A DNA stretch of 64,000 nucleotides, taken from contig NZ_JAEB01000016.1 of assembly GCF_000518685.1 (NCBI RefSeq), positions 1 through 64,000 on the forward strand. The letters run 5' to 3'. A program made the position numbers and the translations under genes. This DNA is from Eubacterium xylanophilum ATCC 35991 (GTDB lineage Bacteria > Bacillota > Clostridia > Lachnospirales > Lachnospiraceae). Positions 18,971 to 29,145 of this stretch are shown here, piece by piece (position 1 is the stretch's first letter; each line of letters opens with the position of its first letter). The notes below the pieces were generated by a model. That model ran no database searches. It saw only the letters and a program-made list of their open reading frames with translations, and was not told the DNA's origin.

Positions 18971-19522
18971 CTATTCTGTCTTAAATGCCCAAAGCTTATT
19001 GAGAATAAAATTGACAGGAATTGAAATTATCAAGCTGAGCAGTGGCGCAATCTCCTCCGGAATTCCACATACGCCAACCCATAGAATAGCAAGTAAATTG
19101 TTAAGTATTAAACCGGTAAATCCATATGAAACATAACTCTTCATAAGCGACTTGAAGAAGCTTCTCTGCTGCCCTTCTTCCACGGTAAATACGAATTTAT
19201 TGTTCAGAATAAATGATACAAATACACTGATAATCCAAGCAATAATATTTGCCACATATACTCTCATTGGTGTCCCAAATACAACATCCGCGAGTATCCC
19301 TGTTCGCTGAAAAAGCTTTAGACATCCCAAGTTAATCAAAAAAGAAAAAATAGTATTCCACACACCCACAATTCCAAATCGCACAAATTGCAGAAGCGCC
19401 TCCCACTTTTCCTCACTAAAATCGATGTGGAAAATCTTGAATATTAATCCAAAAACTCCTCGGACAATCTTTTCTATTATTTCCCACAAAAATGTTCCTA
19501 TTGATTTCTTCTCTTCGTTCAT
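18971..19522 (-). CDS. GtrA family membrane protein
   Basis: GtrA-like proteins have four membrane helices and are thought to help move polyprenyl-linked sugars across the membrane. The 183-residue protein shows the family core: LLQFVRFGIVGVWNTIFSFL, a helix near NIIAWIISVFVSFILNNKFVF, and a final FILNKLWAFK. It follows a GtrB-like glycosyltransferase by 15 bases, the standard pairing for lipid-linked glycosyl transfer. Its N terminus (1-35) is longer than usual and amphipathic. Confidence 0.88.
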   Translation of the reverse strand: MNEEKKSIGTFLWEIIEKIVRGVFGLIFKIFHIDFSEEKWEALLQFVRFGIVGVWNTIFSFLINLGCLKLFQRTGILADVVFGTPMRVYVANIIAWIISVFVSFILNNKFVFTVEEGQQRSFFKSLMKSYVSYGFTGLILNNLLAILWVGVCGIPEEIAPLLSLIISIPVNFILNKLWAFKTE

Positions 19523-19537
19523 GACTTAAACCATCCG

Positions 19538-20470
19538 TTAAAAGTTTATTCTCTCTTCTTCCACAACCAGCGGTCGTCTGGTGACCTTGGTGCTCACATT
19601 CATTATATACTCGCCCAGAAGTCCTATGAAGAACAACTGGATGGAACCAAATATCAGAATTCCCAACAAAACCGGTGCCATACCGGCTACAAAGCGGTCC
19701 CAATAAATGATTTTCAATACCAAGTATACAAGAGCTATCACTATACTTATTCCAGATAAGATAAAGCCAAGGAATGAAGCGATTCTCATCCCCACTTTGG
19801 TATATGATGTGAAACTAAGCATTGCCGCATCATAGAGGGTATACCAGTTATTGTGAGTTTTTCCCGCTCTTCTCTTCTCCTGCTGATAAGGGATTTCTTT
19901 TCTCTCCGGTCCAAGCTCAGCAACGATTCCTCGAAGAAATGGTGCCGGATCATCTAAGTCTCTCAACACATCCATAAATGACTTGTCATATAAGCCAAAT
20001 CCGGTAAAATGCTCTATCTGTTCAACAGAAGACATTTTCTTAATCATCTTGTAGTATACAGAGCGCAGGAAGTACATGATAGGATTTTCCTTGCTACTTG
20101 TCTTAACTCCAATAACGATTTTATAGCCATTTTCCCATTCCTCAACAAACTTAGGAATCATATCTATAGGATCCTGGAAATCGCAGCAAAGGTTAATGGT
20201 ACAATCTCCCGTAGTCTGACACATACCATAGTAAGGCGAGTTAAACTGTCCAAAATTCTTGGTATTAAATATAGCCTTAATCTTTTTATTCTTACTGCAA
20301 ATATATCTCAACTTATCTCTTGTTGAATCAGTAGAGGCGTTGTCTATAAATAGTATCTCATAGTCATAATTAGGCAAATCCTTCTCAAACATAGCTACAA
20401 CAGCTTCGCTGATTGGTATTACATTCTCTTCCTCATTAAAACAAGGAATCATAATTGAAATAGTTTTCAT
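19538..20470 (-). CDS. Family 2 glycosyltransferase, GtrB/DPM-like, two C-terminal membrane helices
   Basis: These enzymes move a sugar from a nucleotide to undecaprenyl phosphate on the inner membrane face. The 310-residue protein starts MKTISIMIPCFNEEENVIP, has the acceptor/metal region NLCCDFQDPIDMIPKF (matching the DxDLQDPP pattern, with Cys-Cys-Asp), and FTGFGLYDKSFMDVL. Two hydrophobic helices lie at about 230-255 and 265-295. It works with GtrA downstream, and lies in the CDP-sugar gene run. Confidence 0.9.
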   Translation of the reverse strand: MKTISIMIPCFNEEENVIPISEAVVAMFEKDLPNYDYEILFIDNASTDSTRDKLRYICSKNKKIKAIFNTKNFGQFNSPYYGMCQTTGDCTINLCCDFQDPIDMIPKFVEEWENGYKIVIGVKTSSKENPIMYFLRSVYYKMIKKMSSVEQIEHFTGFGLYDKSFMDVLRDLDDPAPFLRGIVAELGPERKEIPYQQEKRRAGKTHNNWYTLYDAAMLSFTSYTKVGMRIASFLGFILSGISIVIALVYLVLKIIYWDRFVAGMAPVLLGILIFGSIQLFFIGLLGEYIMNVSTKVTRRPLVVEEERINF

Positions 20471-20492
20471 AATTCATCACTTTCTAATAAAT

Positions 20493-22340
20493 TTATATTT
20501 GTTCAAGCATATCAATATACATATTCTTTGCAAGTTCCTCCCTAGGAAGAAATGGAGCTAAGTCCTCAAGCGGTGGGCTCACAATAGTTCCGTCCGGTAA
20601 CCTTTTCGCACTGCTCTTAGGTTCCCAAACCTGCTCTGTATCCGTGAAAATCTCACAAAAAGCATAGCCTTTTTCTGCTAACGTTTTATCAACTGCCTCC
20701 TTCATCTCCTTGTTGGAATGAGCAGAGTAATATGGATATCCAAACGCCGCTGCAATCTTTTCAAAGCTTGGGAATGACAAATCCCCCGATTCCGGTCCGA
20801 TTCCCACCTTGCTATGATTGCTAAAAAGATTATTTTGTGTAATTCTAATCGAATGATATCCCTGATTATTAATCAGAAATATCTTAACAGGCAGCTTATT
20901 AGTCACAATAGTCTGGAGTTCCTGCAAATTCATCATGATGGAACCATCTCCCTCCAAACAAATTGTATCTTTATTTCCGCCGGCAACACATACTCCAACT
21001 GCAGCCGGTAGGCCATATCCCATGCTGGCTATCGCGCTATTAATAATGAATTTTGTGTCTTTTTTTATGACATAATTTTGGTGTCCAACAACGCAACAAG
21101 CTCCGTTTGATACGGCTGTTAAACTGCTCTCAGGAAGGGAGCTACTAAGATAATTAACAAAGGCAAATACATTGGCTGTCTCACCATTTTCCTCCCAATG
21201 TCTAGGCAAAACTGCAGGATAATCTCTCTTCCAATCCTGACAAATCTTGGTCCACTCCAAGTCCTTATTCTGGAATATCGGAGCACCTTCCTTCTTCGCC
21301 TCCTCAATCATCTTCCTTATAAAATCACCTGCATCAGCATGGATAGGCATATCAACATGAATCGTATGCTTCTTCATCTCTTCTCTGTCAATATCCACCA
21401 TAATAACCTTGGCTTCTCTAGCCCAAGTTCCCCAGTCGTATCCAACCTGTCTAATGGAAATTCTTGTACCTATCGTTATCAATAAATCAGAGTTTTGAAC
21501 AGCAAAATTTCCCGGTCTATCCCCCATATTGCCGCCTCTTCCCACATATAGAGGATTATCTGTCTCTATGAGATCGATAGAGTTCCAATATGTCACTACC
21601 GGAACATTTAACAGCTTTACTAACTCCAGAAAATCCTCTCTGGCTCCTGCCAAATGAATACCATAACCTGCGTAAATAACAGGTCTACTAGCTTTCTTAA
21701 TCTCATCAATTACATCTTTGATTACAGATCGTTCTACAGGTGTAGGATTTTCTTCTTTATCTTCTTCTGGATCATATCCTCTGAGATTATCTGTCTCTAT
21801 GGTAGCTCCCTGGAAATTAACAGGGATATCCAGCCAAACAGGACCTGGTCTTCCCGCTTTGGCAAGATAATAGGCTTTCTCAAGTGCGTATCTGATATCC
21901 TCTGGATCTTCTATCATAACAGCATATTTGCACATATTATCTACGGACTTCACAATGTCATACTCCTGATCACCAAGAGCTCTGAGTTTCGCACCCGTAG
22001 CCTTCTCCTCATATCTACTTGTTGTGTCATATCGCACCTGTCCGGAAATAACAAACATAGGTATACTATCAAGCCATCCCCCTACAACTCCGGTTATGGC
22101 ATTAGTTCCGCCGGGGCCTGTAGTTACACACAGAGCTGCCATCTTATTCTCCACTCTGGCATAACTCTCGGCAGCTATAGCAGCTCCCTGCTCATGATGA
22201 GTATATGTACAATGCAATCCATCCTTGTGTCCAAAAGCATCATTGAGATGCATGGCACCTCCCCCAACAACTGTAAAGAGGTCTGTGATTCCATGACTCA
22301 CAAGAAAGTCTGCAACATAGTCAGCTAATCTCGTTTTCAT
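20493..22340 (-). CDS. Thiamine-diphosphate enzyme of the acetolactate-synthase family, YerE-like candidate
   Basis: The 615-residue protein has the three domains of this family: the pyrimidine-binding domain with catalytic Glu50 (THHEQGAAIAAESYAR), a central domain (YAGYGIHLAG), and the diphosphate domain with EGDGSIMMN...NN at about 468-495. It is not a plain acetolactate synthase by context, because no ilvN or ilvC is nearby. Its neighbours are rfbH, rfbG and rfbF. YerE of Yersinia, a homologue in the same setting, adds a two-carbon acetyl group from pyruvate to a CDP-4-keto-3,6-dideoxy sugar. I infer the same type of role here, with moderate confidence. Confidence 0.8.
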   Translation of the reverse strand: MKTRLADYVADFLVSHGITDLFTVVGGGAMHLNDAFGHKDGLHCTYTHHEQGAAIAAESYARVENKMAALCVTTGPGGTNAITGVVGGWLDSIPMFVISGQVRYDTTSRYEEKATGAKLRALGDQEYDIVKSVDNMCKYAVMIEDPEDIRYALEKAYYLAKAGRPGPVWLDIPVNFQGATIETDNLRGYDPEEDKEENPTPVERSVIKDVIDEIKKASRPVIYAGYGIHLAGAREDFLELVKLLNVPVVTYWNSIDLIETDNPLYVGRGGNMGDRPGNFAVQNSDLLITIGTRISIRQVGYDWGTWAREAKVIMVDIDREEMKKHTIHVDMPIHADAGDFIRKMIEEAKKEGAPIFQNKDLEWTKICQDWKRDYPAVLPRHWEENGETANVFAFVNYLSSSLPESSLTAVSNGACCVVGHQNYVIKKDTKFIINSAIASMGYGLPAAVGVCVAGGNKDTICLEGDGSIMMNLQELQTIVTNKLPVKIFLINNQGYHSIRITQNNLFSNHSKVGIGPESGDLSFPSFEKIAAAFGYPYYSAHSNKEMKEAVDKTLAEKGYAFCEIFTDTEQVWEPKSSAKRLPDGTIVSPPLEDLAPFLPREELAKNMYIDMLEQI

Positions 22341-22367
22341 ATTATTCTCCTTTTAATAATCTTGGTT

Positions 22368-23708
22368 TTACTGCTCTACAGCTTCCTTGATTATTTTGGC
22401 CATATAGTCAAGTTTTTCATCTGTCATTCCAGGATATACACCAATCCAGAATGTGTTATTCATAATTCTATCTGTCACTTCAAGATTTCCTACAACTCTG
22501 TACTTGGAGCTGTCTCCTCTGTACTCATCGAAGCAAGGCTGCTTAACAATATTTCCCGCGAACAGCATACGTGTCTGAACTCCGTGGTTCTCGATATACT
22601 GAACAACCTTATTCTTATCAACGCCTTCCTTGCATGTGATAAGGAATCCGAACCATGATGGTTTAGAGTTTGGACATGGCTCAGGGAGGATAAGTTTGTC
22701 CTCTGTTCCCTTGAGCGCCGCCAACAATCTATCAAAATTATGTCTTCTTCTCTCAACAAATGTTGGGAATTTCTCCAACTGTGCACAACCCACAGCGGCC
22801 TGCATATCAGTTGCTTTCAAATTATATCCAAAATGACTATATACGTATTTGTGATCATATCCCAGTGGAAGCTCACCGTACTGCTTATCAAATCTATGAC
22901 CACATAGATTGTCTCTTCCCGATGGGCAAACGCAATCTCTTCCCCAATCTCTGAGAGATCGAACTGCCTTATGAATAATTGGATTGTCAGTATATACTGC
23001 TCCACCCTCACCCATAGTCATGTGGTGTGGAGGATAGAAACTTGATGTTCCAACATCTCCGATTGTTCCAGTCAATTTTTCTTCACCGTTTATAGTATAT
23101 GTTGATCCGAGAGCATCGCAGTTATCCTCAACAAGCCACAATTCATGCTTGTCACAAAACTCCTTGATTGCTCCAAGATCCCATGGATTTCCAAGTGTAT
23201 GGGCAATCATAACCGCCTTTGTTTTGTCAGATACAGCTTCTTCCAACGCATTGACATCAATGTTATACTGTGGAATAGTCATATCCACAAATACCGGAAC
23301 AGCACCGTACTGGATAATCGGAGCGATTGTGGTTGGGAAACCAGCTGCTACTGTTATAACCTCGTCACCCGGCATGATTCTTCTATCGCCCAAGAGATGG
23401 GAAGTCAAAGCCATAAATGCCAACAAGTTCGCCGATGAACCCGAGTTCACAAGTGAACAATACTTAACTCCCAAGTATTTAGAAAAATCTGCCTCGAATT
23501 TATCTGTATATCTTCCCGATGTGAGCCAAAACTCGAGGGAACTATCTACGAGATTTACCATCTCCTCATGTCCATAATAGCGAGAAGCATAAGGGATTCT
23601 ATCTCCTTCTTTGAATGGCTTCTCCTGATTGTGAAACTTGTCATGATAAGCCTTTACTTCCTCCAAAATCTGCTGTCTTGCCTGGTCTTCTGTCATATTC
23701 TCAAACAT
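22368..23708 (-). CDS. rfbH: CDP-4-keto-6-deoxyglucose 3-dehydrase (E1), RfbH
   Basis: RfbH uses PMP and an iron-sulfur centre to remove the C3 hydroxyl of CDP-4-keto-6-deoxyglucose. The 446-residue protein belongs to the DegT/StrS fold. The usual PLP lysine is replaced by His228 in FYPPHHMTMGEGG, the hallmark of E1 dehydrases rather than aminotransferases. The cysteines near 275-292 (DCVCPSGRDNLCGHRFDKQ) fit the iron-sulfur ligands. The reductase E3 that normally completes the reaction is not in the window. Confidence 0.92.
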   Translation of the reverse strand: MFENMTEDQARQQILEEVKAYHDKFHNQEKPFKEGDRIPYASRYYGHEEMVNLVDSSLEFWLTSGRYTDKFEADFSKYLGVKYCSLVNSGSSANLLAFMALTSHLLGDRRIMPGDEVITVAAGFPTTIAPIIQYGAVPVFVDMTIPQYNIDVNALEEAVSDKTKAVMIAHTLGNPWDLGAIKEFCDKHELWLVEDNCDALGSTYTINGEEKLTGTIGDVGTSSFYPPHHMTMGEGGAVYTDNPIIHKAVRSLRDWGRDCVCPSGRDNLCGHRFDKQYGELPLGYDHKYVYSHFGYNLKATDMQAAVGCAQLEKFPTFVERRRHNFDRLLAALKGTEDKLILPEPCPNSKPSWFGFLITCKEGVDKNKVVQYIENHGVQTRMLFAGNIVKQPCFDEYRGDSSKYRVVGNLEVTDRIMNNTFWIGVYPGMTDEKLDYMAKIIKEAVEQ

Positions 23709-23709
23709 T

Positions 23710-24765
23710 TTATCTTCCTCCTAAAAATTCATTTATCTGTTTATCCATAATCTCTGGAATATTTCCATTGTCAAAGTATACTTTGGTCCACTCCACCGTT
23801 TTGTCAAGTGCTTCAGACACTGACCATCTCGGTCTCCAACCAAATGTTGTTTTGAGTTTTGAACAATCCAACTTAAGGAAATTTGCCTCGTGAGGGCCAC
23901 CATCATACTGGTTTACCCACTTCATTCCCTGTCCAAACTTCTCCACAAACATATCAACAAGATCACCTGTAGTTACGCAATCCACCTCGTCTGGACCCAC
24001 ATTATAATATCCCTGTAATTCATGGTTTTCATACTGTTCTTTGACAATCATGAGATAGGCAACAACCGGCTCAAGCACGTGCTGGTATGGTCTAGTGGAA
24101 AATGGATTTCTAATGATAATATCCCGCTTAGCCTCAGCGGCTCTAACACAATCAGGTATAATCCTATCGTTTGCAAAGTCTCCACCACCAATAACATTCC
24201 CCGCTCTCGCAGTTGAAACAGCCACTCTGTCATCTGTGAAGAATGAATTTTTATAGCTGTGTGTCACAAGTTCCGAACAGGATTTACTGTTGGAATATGG
24301 GTCATAGCCATCTAGCGGCTCATTTTCTCTATATCCCCACTCCCATTCTTTGTTCTCATATACCTTATCTGTTGTGACATTGAGAAAACTCTTAACCGAC
24401 TGGGTAAGGCGAACGCATTCGCATATATTCACTGTTCCCATTACATTGGTCTCATATGTATAAACCGGATCTTTGTAAGAGTCACGTACAATAGGCTGTG
24501 CAGCAAGATGAATCACGATCTCCGGCTGAACTTCCTCAAAAACTTTCATGAGTTTATCTCTGTCTCTTATATCTCCGATTATAGAATTCATCTTGTCTTC
24601 TACTCCTGCCATAGAGAAGAGATTGGGATTAGTCGGCGCCTCAAGAGAGTAACCTGTCACCTTCGCCCCTGCCATAACCAGAGTTCTGCACATCCAAGTT
24701 CCCTTAAAACCTGTATGTCCGGTTATCAGAATATTTTTGTCTTTAAAAAAACTTAAGTCAATCAT
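23710..24765 (-). CDS. rfbG: CDP-glucose 4,6-dehydratase, RfbG
   Basis: RfbG turns CDP-glucose into CDP-4-keto-6-deoxyglucose. The protein is an extended SDR with the NAD loop ITGHTGFKGTWM, the family's NVTTDKVYENKEW and the catalytic YSNSKSCSELV. I chose ATG at 24765, about 351 residues, because AAAGG is nine bases upstream; the TTG at 24774 abuts that site. It is followed one base later by rfbH, so translation is coupled. Confidence 0.93.
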   Translation of the reverse strand: MIDLSFFKDKNILITGHTGFKGTWMCRTLVMAGAKVTGYSLEAPTNPNLFSMAGVEDKMNSIIGDIRDRDKLMKVFEEVQPEIVIHLAAQPIVRDSYKDPVYTYETNVMGTVNICECVRLTQSVKSFLNVTTDKVYENKEWEWGYRENEPLDGYDPYSNSKSCSELVTHSYKNSFFTDDRVAVSTARAGNVIGGGDFANDRIIPDCVRAAEAKRDIIIRNPFSTRPYQHVLEPVVAYLMIVKEQYENHELQGYYNVGPDEVDCVTTGDLVDMFVEKFGQGMKWVNQYDGGPHEANFLKLDCSKLKTTFGWRPRWSVSEALDKTVEWTKVYFDNGNIPEIMDKQINEFLGGR

Positions 24766-24786
24766 TATATCCAACCTTTCAAAGAA

Positions 24787-25563
24787 TTATTTCCAAAGCT
24801 TCCAAGGAGCATTTCCTGACTCCCACATTTCTTCCAGCTTCATCCTATCGCGCTGCGTGTCCATGCACTGCCAGAATCCTTGGTGTTTTCTGGCAACAAG
24901 CTGTGATTCTGAAGCAAGTCGCTCAAGCGGAGCCTTCTCAAACACAGTATCGTCCCCGTCGATATAATCAAAAATCTGAGGTTCCAAGACGAGAAAACCT
25001 ATGTTTATAAGACCACCGTCATCATTGGACTTCTCTCTAAATGCAGTGACGATGTCATCTTCTCTCACATCCAATACGCCAAATTGCTGTCCCACATTGT
25101 AAGAACTCATGGTAGCAATCTTGCCGTGCTTTTTGTGAAAGTCGATCAAATCATTGATATTAATATTGCTGATTCCATCTCCATATGTGAGAAGGAATGT
25201 CTCGTCTCCAACGTATTTCTTGATTCTCTTGACGCGGCCTCCCGTCATAGTCTTGAGGCCTGTGTCCACGATAGTCACCTTCCAAGGTTCTGCGATGTTA
25301 TTATGAACAACCATCTCTCCACCTTTGGTATAGTCAAAAGTTATATCACTATTATGAAGATAATAGTCCGCAAACCACTCCTTTATTACGTGCTGCTTAT
25401 ACCCCGCACATATGATAAATTCATTGATTCCATAATGTGAAAACACCTTCATAATATGCCATAAAATAGGTTTCTCACCGATCTCAATCATAGGTTTGGG
25501 TTTGAGGACACTCTCCTCTGATATTCTTGTTCCAAATCCACCCGCCAACAATACTGCTTTCAT
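24787..25563 (-). CDS. rfbF: Glucose-1-phosphate cytidylyltransferase, RfbF
   Basis: RfbF makes CDP-glucose, the entry compound for CDP-dideoxyhexoses. The 258-residue nucleotidyltransferase starts MKAVLLAGGFGTRISEESVL, followed by KPKPMIEIGEKPILWHIMK, and has FLLTYGDGISNINI and the C-terminal KHQGFWQCMDT. Length and motifs match the family closely. RfbF, RfbG and RfbH are contiguous and in pathway order. Confidence 0.95.
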   Translation of the reverse strand: MKAVLLAGGFGTRISEESVLKPKPMIEIGEKPILWHIMKVFSHYGINEFIICAGYKQHVIKEWFADYYLHNSDITFDYTKGGEMVVHNNIAEPWKVTIVDTGLKTMTGGRVKRIKKYVGDETFLLTYGDGISNININDLIDFHKKHGKIATMSSYNVGQQFGVLDVREDDIVTAFREKSNDDGGLINIGFLVLEPQIFDYIDGDDTVFEKAPLERLASESQLVARKHQGFWQCMDTQRDRMKLEEMWESGNAPWKLWK

Positions 25564-25566
25564 ATG

Positions 25567-26871
25567 TTATACCTCCAATTCAGTTTCAATTTTTCTGGTT
25601 TTTATGTGCTTTACAATCGCTATTATACCAGACACAAACAGCCATAGCTGTATTATAATAAGCCCAAGATGATATCCAAATATATCATTCAGAATACCTT
25701 GAACAGAATATGTTATGAAAAATATTCCGATCATCATTATCCAATCATATCTTCCTCTCTCTTTTGCATTGAGAAAAGCTATGATAGCTGGAATCATATA
25801 GAGCAGACAATAGTATTCAGAGTGACCCGGAAGGATAATCAATACAACACAGACACTCATTATCTTCTTCCACTTTTCCTCCCAGAATAAAGGAGCGACA
25901 ATGAGAACGGCGCAAACAATAAATGTCATTATCCTGGCAACTATCAATAGCATATCTAATGATTGTATGCCATCAGCTCCTTTAATCATAACGGCATAGT
26001 GTAGTAGAAAACTTTTGTTTGTACAGCCATCTAATAACGCATATCTACTCATATTTAACTGTATATTGCTTATCATCTGCAGAATATTTGCGAATCCACC
26101 CTTAAAAAACAAGAATGGTAATATTCCCACAACTATAAAATACAGGCATACTTTTACGCAATCAATCCACCTTTTCTTGTACAAAAGAACGATTCCGAGA
26201 AATGCAGGCGTTATCTTAAATGCCGCCGCCATGGCCAAAGCAATGAGAGCCATTTCCCTCAACACCTTATTCTCGCTGTCATTGTAATATAAGAAAAATA
26301 TTACGAGAATTGAAGTAAATAGTATTGTATTTCCTCGCTCAATTGCATATAAAACAGGCGCAGATAATATGATGGCAAAGGCAGTAAGTGCCTTGATATG
26401 ATTCTCACCCTGCTTTACAGTTCGAATCAGCTCATATAACAACAATAATACTATTATAGTTGCAATGATGAGAATTATCATAAAACTAGGGTCTGCATAC
26501 ATAGTTTTAAATGAATTAATCTTCTCATATGCTTTAATATCTACAAGACGAGACATGAAATACATCAACATGTAAGTAAGCGGTGGATAGGATTTTTCGC
26601 CCAATCCCGAGTATACTGTATTGTGATATACATCTCGCCCGCTACTGTAGCCGGCTACATTAAACGCATCGGCCATAAAATCACTGCATTTTTGAAAAAA
26701 AATGTCAAACTGCGTTCCGCCTTTTCCCTCGGCAAAAAGCAAAATAGCCCATACTATAAATGATAAAAACGTTACTACCACAAAGAAATATGCATATCTT
26801 TCTTCTAACAAACGCTCAATCAAACTCTTTTTTGAGTTAAACTTTTTGTTATTCAAATCATTATTATTCAT
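25567..26871 (-). CDS. GT87/DUF2029-like polytopic membrane glycosyltransferase
   Basis: The roughly 434-residue protein has about nine to ten membrane helices. After the first helix comes an extracytoplasmic loop with [12 protein letters not shown] and [13 protein letters not shown], and later [10 protein letters not shown] and [18 protein letters not shown]. These are features of GT87 (PimE-type) enzymes, which transfer sugars from polyprenyl-phosphate donors outside the membrane. ATG at 26871 overlaps the phosphorylase stop by eight bases (ATGAATAA) and has GGAG six bases upstream. It probably uses the lipid-linked sugar made by the GtrB-like enzyme, but acceptor and sugar are unknown. Confidence 0.78.
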   Translation of the reverse strand: MNNNDLNNKKFNSKKSLIERLLEERYAYFFVVVTFLSFIVWAILLFAEGKGGTQFDIFFQKCSDFMADAFNVAGYSSGRDVYHNTVYSGLGEKSYPPLTYMLMYFMSRLVDIKAYEKINSFKTMYADPSFMIILIIATIIVLLLLYELIRTVKQGENHIKALTAFAIILSAPVLYAIERGNTILFTSILVIFFLYYNDSENKVLREMALIALAMAAAFKITPAFLGIVLLYKKRWIDCVKVCLYFIVVGILPFLFFKGGFANILQMISNIQLNMSRYALLDGCTNKSFLLHYAVMIKGADGIQSLDMLLIVARIMTFIVCAVLIVAPLFWEEKWKKIMSVCVVLIILPGHSEYYCLLYMIPAIIAFLNAKERGRYDWIMMIGIFFITYSVQGILNDIFGYHLGLIIIQLWLFVSGIIAIVKHIKTRKIETELEV

Positions 26872-29119
26872 ATAGTCTCCATATGTCTTCATTATATTGT
26901 TTTATAGTTCTGTCTGAGGAGAAAAAGCCTGCCTTGGCAATATTAACAAGCATCTTCTTCGCCCAGTCCTGACGGTTTTCATAGTCCCTATAGGCCTCTT
27001 CTTTTTTGGCTACAAACTCACTATAATCCGGGAATGTCATAAACCAATCCTTAGTAAGTAGCTCGTTATAAAGCCTCTCTAGGCACTTCTTCTTGCCGAT
27101 TTTGAGCATTTTTTTGCTCACGATAAAGTCTACAGCTCTCTTCAGATCCGGATCCTTATCGTAGTAATCCTTGGAGCAATAGCTTCCATCTTCATATCTC
27201 TTGATGACGACATCACTCTTCTCTCCAAAGATGTAAATATTCTCATCGCCAACCAGCTCATGAATTTCCACATTAGCTCCATCGTCTGTACCTAACGTCA
27301 CAGCTCCATTGAGCATAAATTTCATATTACCGGTTCCACTGGCCTCCTTTGATGCTAGGGAAATCTGCTCCGATATATCGCAAGCAGGTATCATCTTCTC
27401 AGCCAATGTGACATTGTAATTTTCTACCATAATAACTCGGAAATATTTTCCCACTTCTTCATCCTTTTCTATCAACTTCTGAAGGCATAGAATAAGATGT
27501 ATTATATCCTTTGCAATGGTATAAGCAGGTGCTGCTTTGGCACCAAAAAACATTGTAATAGGAGTTTTCGGAATATTTCCACTCTTAATCTCTAGGTACT
27601 TATGTATCGCATAGAGCGCATTCAGCTGTTGGCGCTTATACTCATGAAGTCGCTTACTCTGAATATCAAAAATCGACTTTGAGTTGACATAAACGCCTTG
27701 CTTTTCCTGAAGATACATGGCAAGTTCAACTTTCTTGCGCTTTTTAATCTTCAAGAGTTTAGTCAAAAACTTCTCATTGTCTACATACTTAAGAAGCTTC
27801 TCCAACTCATCTGCATCACTCTTAAATCCCTCTCCGATCTTATCAGTAATCAACCGAGTCAGTTCAGGATTGCAGTGAATCAACCATCTTCTAAAAGTTA
27901 TACCATTGGTTTTATTGTTAAATTTTTCCGGATATAACTTGTAAAAATCCTTTAATTCGTTATTCTTCAAAATCTCTGTATGAAGGTAAGCAACGCCGTT
28001 AACGCTGTGTGAATAGTGAATATCCATCCTCGCCATATGAATTGTATCATTGGCATCTATAATAGCCACTTCCTCATTGTCATACTTTTCCTTAACAAGC
28101 TGATCCAATCGCCTTATAATAGGCAAAAGCTGTGGTGCCACTCTCTCAATAAAGTGTATTGGCCACTTTTCCAGGGCTTCTGCAAGTATCGTATGATTTG
28201 TATATGCACAAACCTCCGTCACAATCTTAGCCGCCTCATCAAACTCTATACCTTCTTTCATGAGGAGCCTAATCAACTCCGGTATAACCATTGACGGATG
28301 TGTATCATTAATCTGTATCGCCACATAATCGGCCAAATCCCGGAGGTTGCTTCCCCTCTCTTTCGCCTCGTCAAGAATTAACTTTGCACCCGCGCTCACC
28401 ATGAAATACTGCTGATAAACTCTCAACAGTCTTCCTTCATCATCGCTATCATCAGGATACAAAAAGAGCGTTAAATTCTTTTTAATATTGGTCTTATCAA
28501 AATCAATTTTTTTGCTAATAAGACTCTCTTTCACACTATCCAAATCAAAAAGATGTAACCTATTAGTTCTATTATTGTATCCGGTTATTAAAATATCATA
28601 CATATGTGCCTTAACCTTAAAATCAGCAAATTTCACCGTATAATACTTATTCATATCAATCAGGCAACTCTTCTTAGTAAGCCATACATCAGGGATTTCC
28701 CTCTGTAGCCTCTTCTTAAATACCTGGTGAAATAGTCCGCAATGATAATTTAAACCTATTCCATCTCCAGGCAATCCCAGAGTCGCAATGGAATCCAAAA
28801 AACAAGCAGCAAGTCGGCCAAGTCCACCATTCCCGAGAGATGGCTCATTTTCAATCTCCTCGATGTCTTCTATATTTTTTCCGACATCTTGTAATTCTTG
28901 CTTGACTTCATCATAAATCCCTAGATTTATCATGTTATTACCTAACAATTTACCGATCAAAAACTCTGCAGATATATAATACAACTTCTTCTTTCCATTA
29001 TTGCTTTCCTTCTCGGCCCCCATCTCCGAGGTCATCTTTAACAGGGCATAATAAATCTCTTTGTCGCTGCATTTTTCTAACTTTTTTCCATATTCCTTTT
29101 TAACGTACTTTGAAAGCAT
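26864..29119 (-). CDS. glgP: Glycogen/alpha-glucan phosphorylase
   Basis: The enzyme releases glucose-1-phosphate from alpha-1,4-glucans. The protein, about 751 residues, has [19 protein letters not shown] near the N terminus and the pyridoxal-phosphate region [20 protein letters not shown] with the Schiff-base lysine. I chose ATG at 29119 ([13 protein letters not shown]) because the upstream ATG at 29131 abuts the AAAGGA site. It lies two genes from rfbF, which consumes glucose-1-phosphate, so it may feed the CDP-glucose route as well as central metabolism. Confidence 0.93.
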   Translation of the reverse strand: MLSKYVKKEYGKKLEKCSDKEIYYALLKMTSEMGAEKESNNGKKKLYYISAEFLIGKLLGNNMINLGIYDEVKQELQDVGKNIEDIEEIENEPSLGNGGLGRLAACFLDSIATLGLPGDGIGLNYHCGLFHQVFKKRLQREIPDVWLTKKSCLIDMNKYYTVKFADFKVKAHMYDILITGYNNRTNRLHLFDLDSVKESLISKKIDFDKTNIKKNLTLFLYPDDSDDEGRLLRVYQQYFMVSAGAKLILDEAKERGSNLRDLADYVAIQINDTHPSMVIPELIRLLMKEGIEFDEAAKIVTEVCAYTNHTILAEALEKWPIHFIERVAPQLLPIIRRLDQLVKEKYDNEEVAIIDANDTIHMARMDIHYSHSVNGVAYLHTEILKNNELKDFYKLYPEKFNNKTNGITFRRWLIHCNPELTRLITDKIGEGFKSDADELEKLLKYVDNEKFLTKLLKIKKRKKVELAMYLQEKQGVYVNSKSIFDIQSKRLHEYKRQQLNALYAIHKYLEIKSGNIPKTPITMFFGAKAAPAYTIAKDIIHLILCLQKLIEKDEEVGKYFRVIMVENYNVTLAEKMIPACDISEQISLASKEASGTGNMKFMLNGAVTLGTDDGANVEIHELVGDENIYIFGEKSDVVIKRYEDGSYCSKDYYDKDPDLKRAVDFIVSKKMLKIGKKKCLERLYNELLTKDWFMTFPDYSEFVAKKEEAYRDYENRQDWAKKMLVNIAKAGFFSSDRTIKQYNEDIWRLYE

Positions 29120-29145
29120 CAATATTACCATCCTTTTTCAACAAA

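Noticed and set aside
20493-22340. Calling this gene ilvB, acetolactate synthase for branched-chain amino acids
   Set aside because: The fold is shared, but there is no ilvN, ilvC or ilvD nearby and it is embedded in an rfbFGH cluster.
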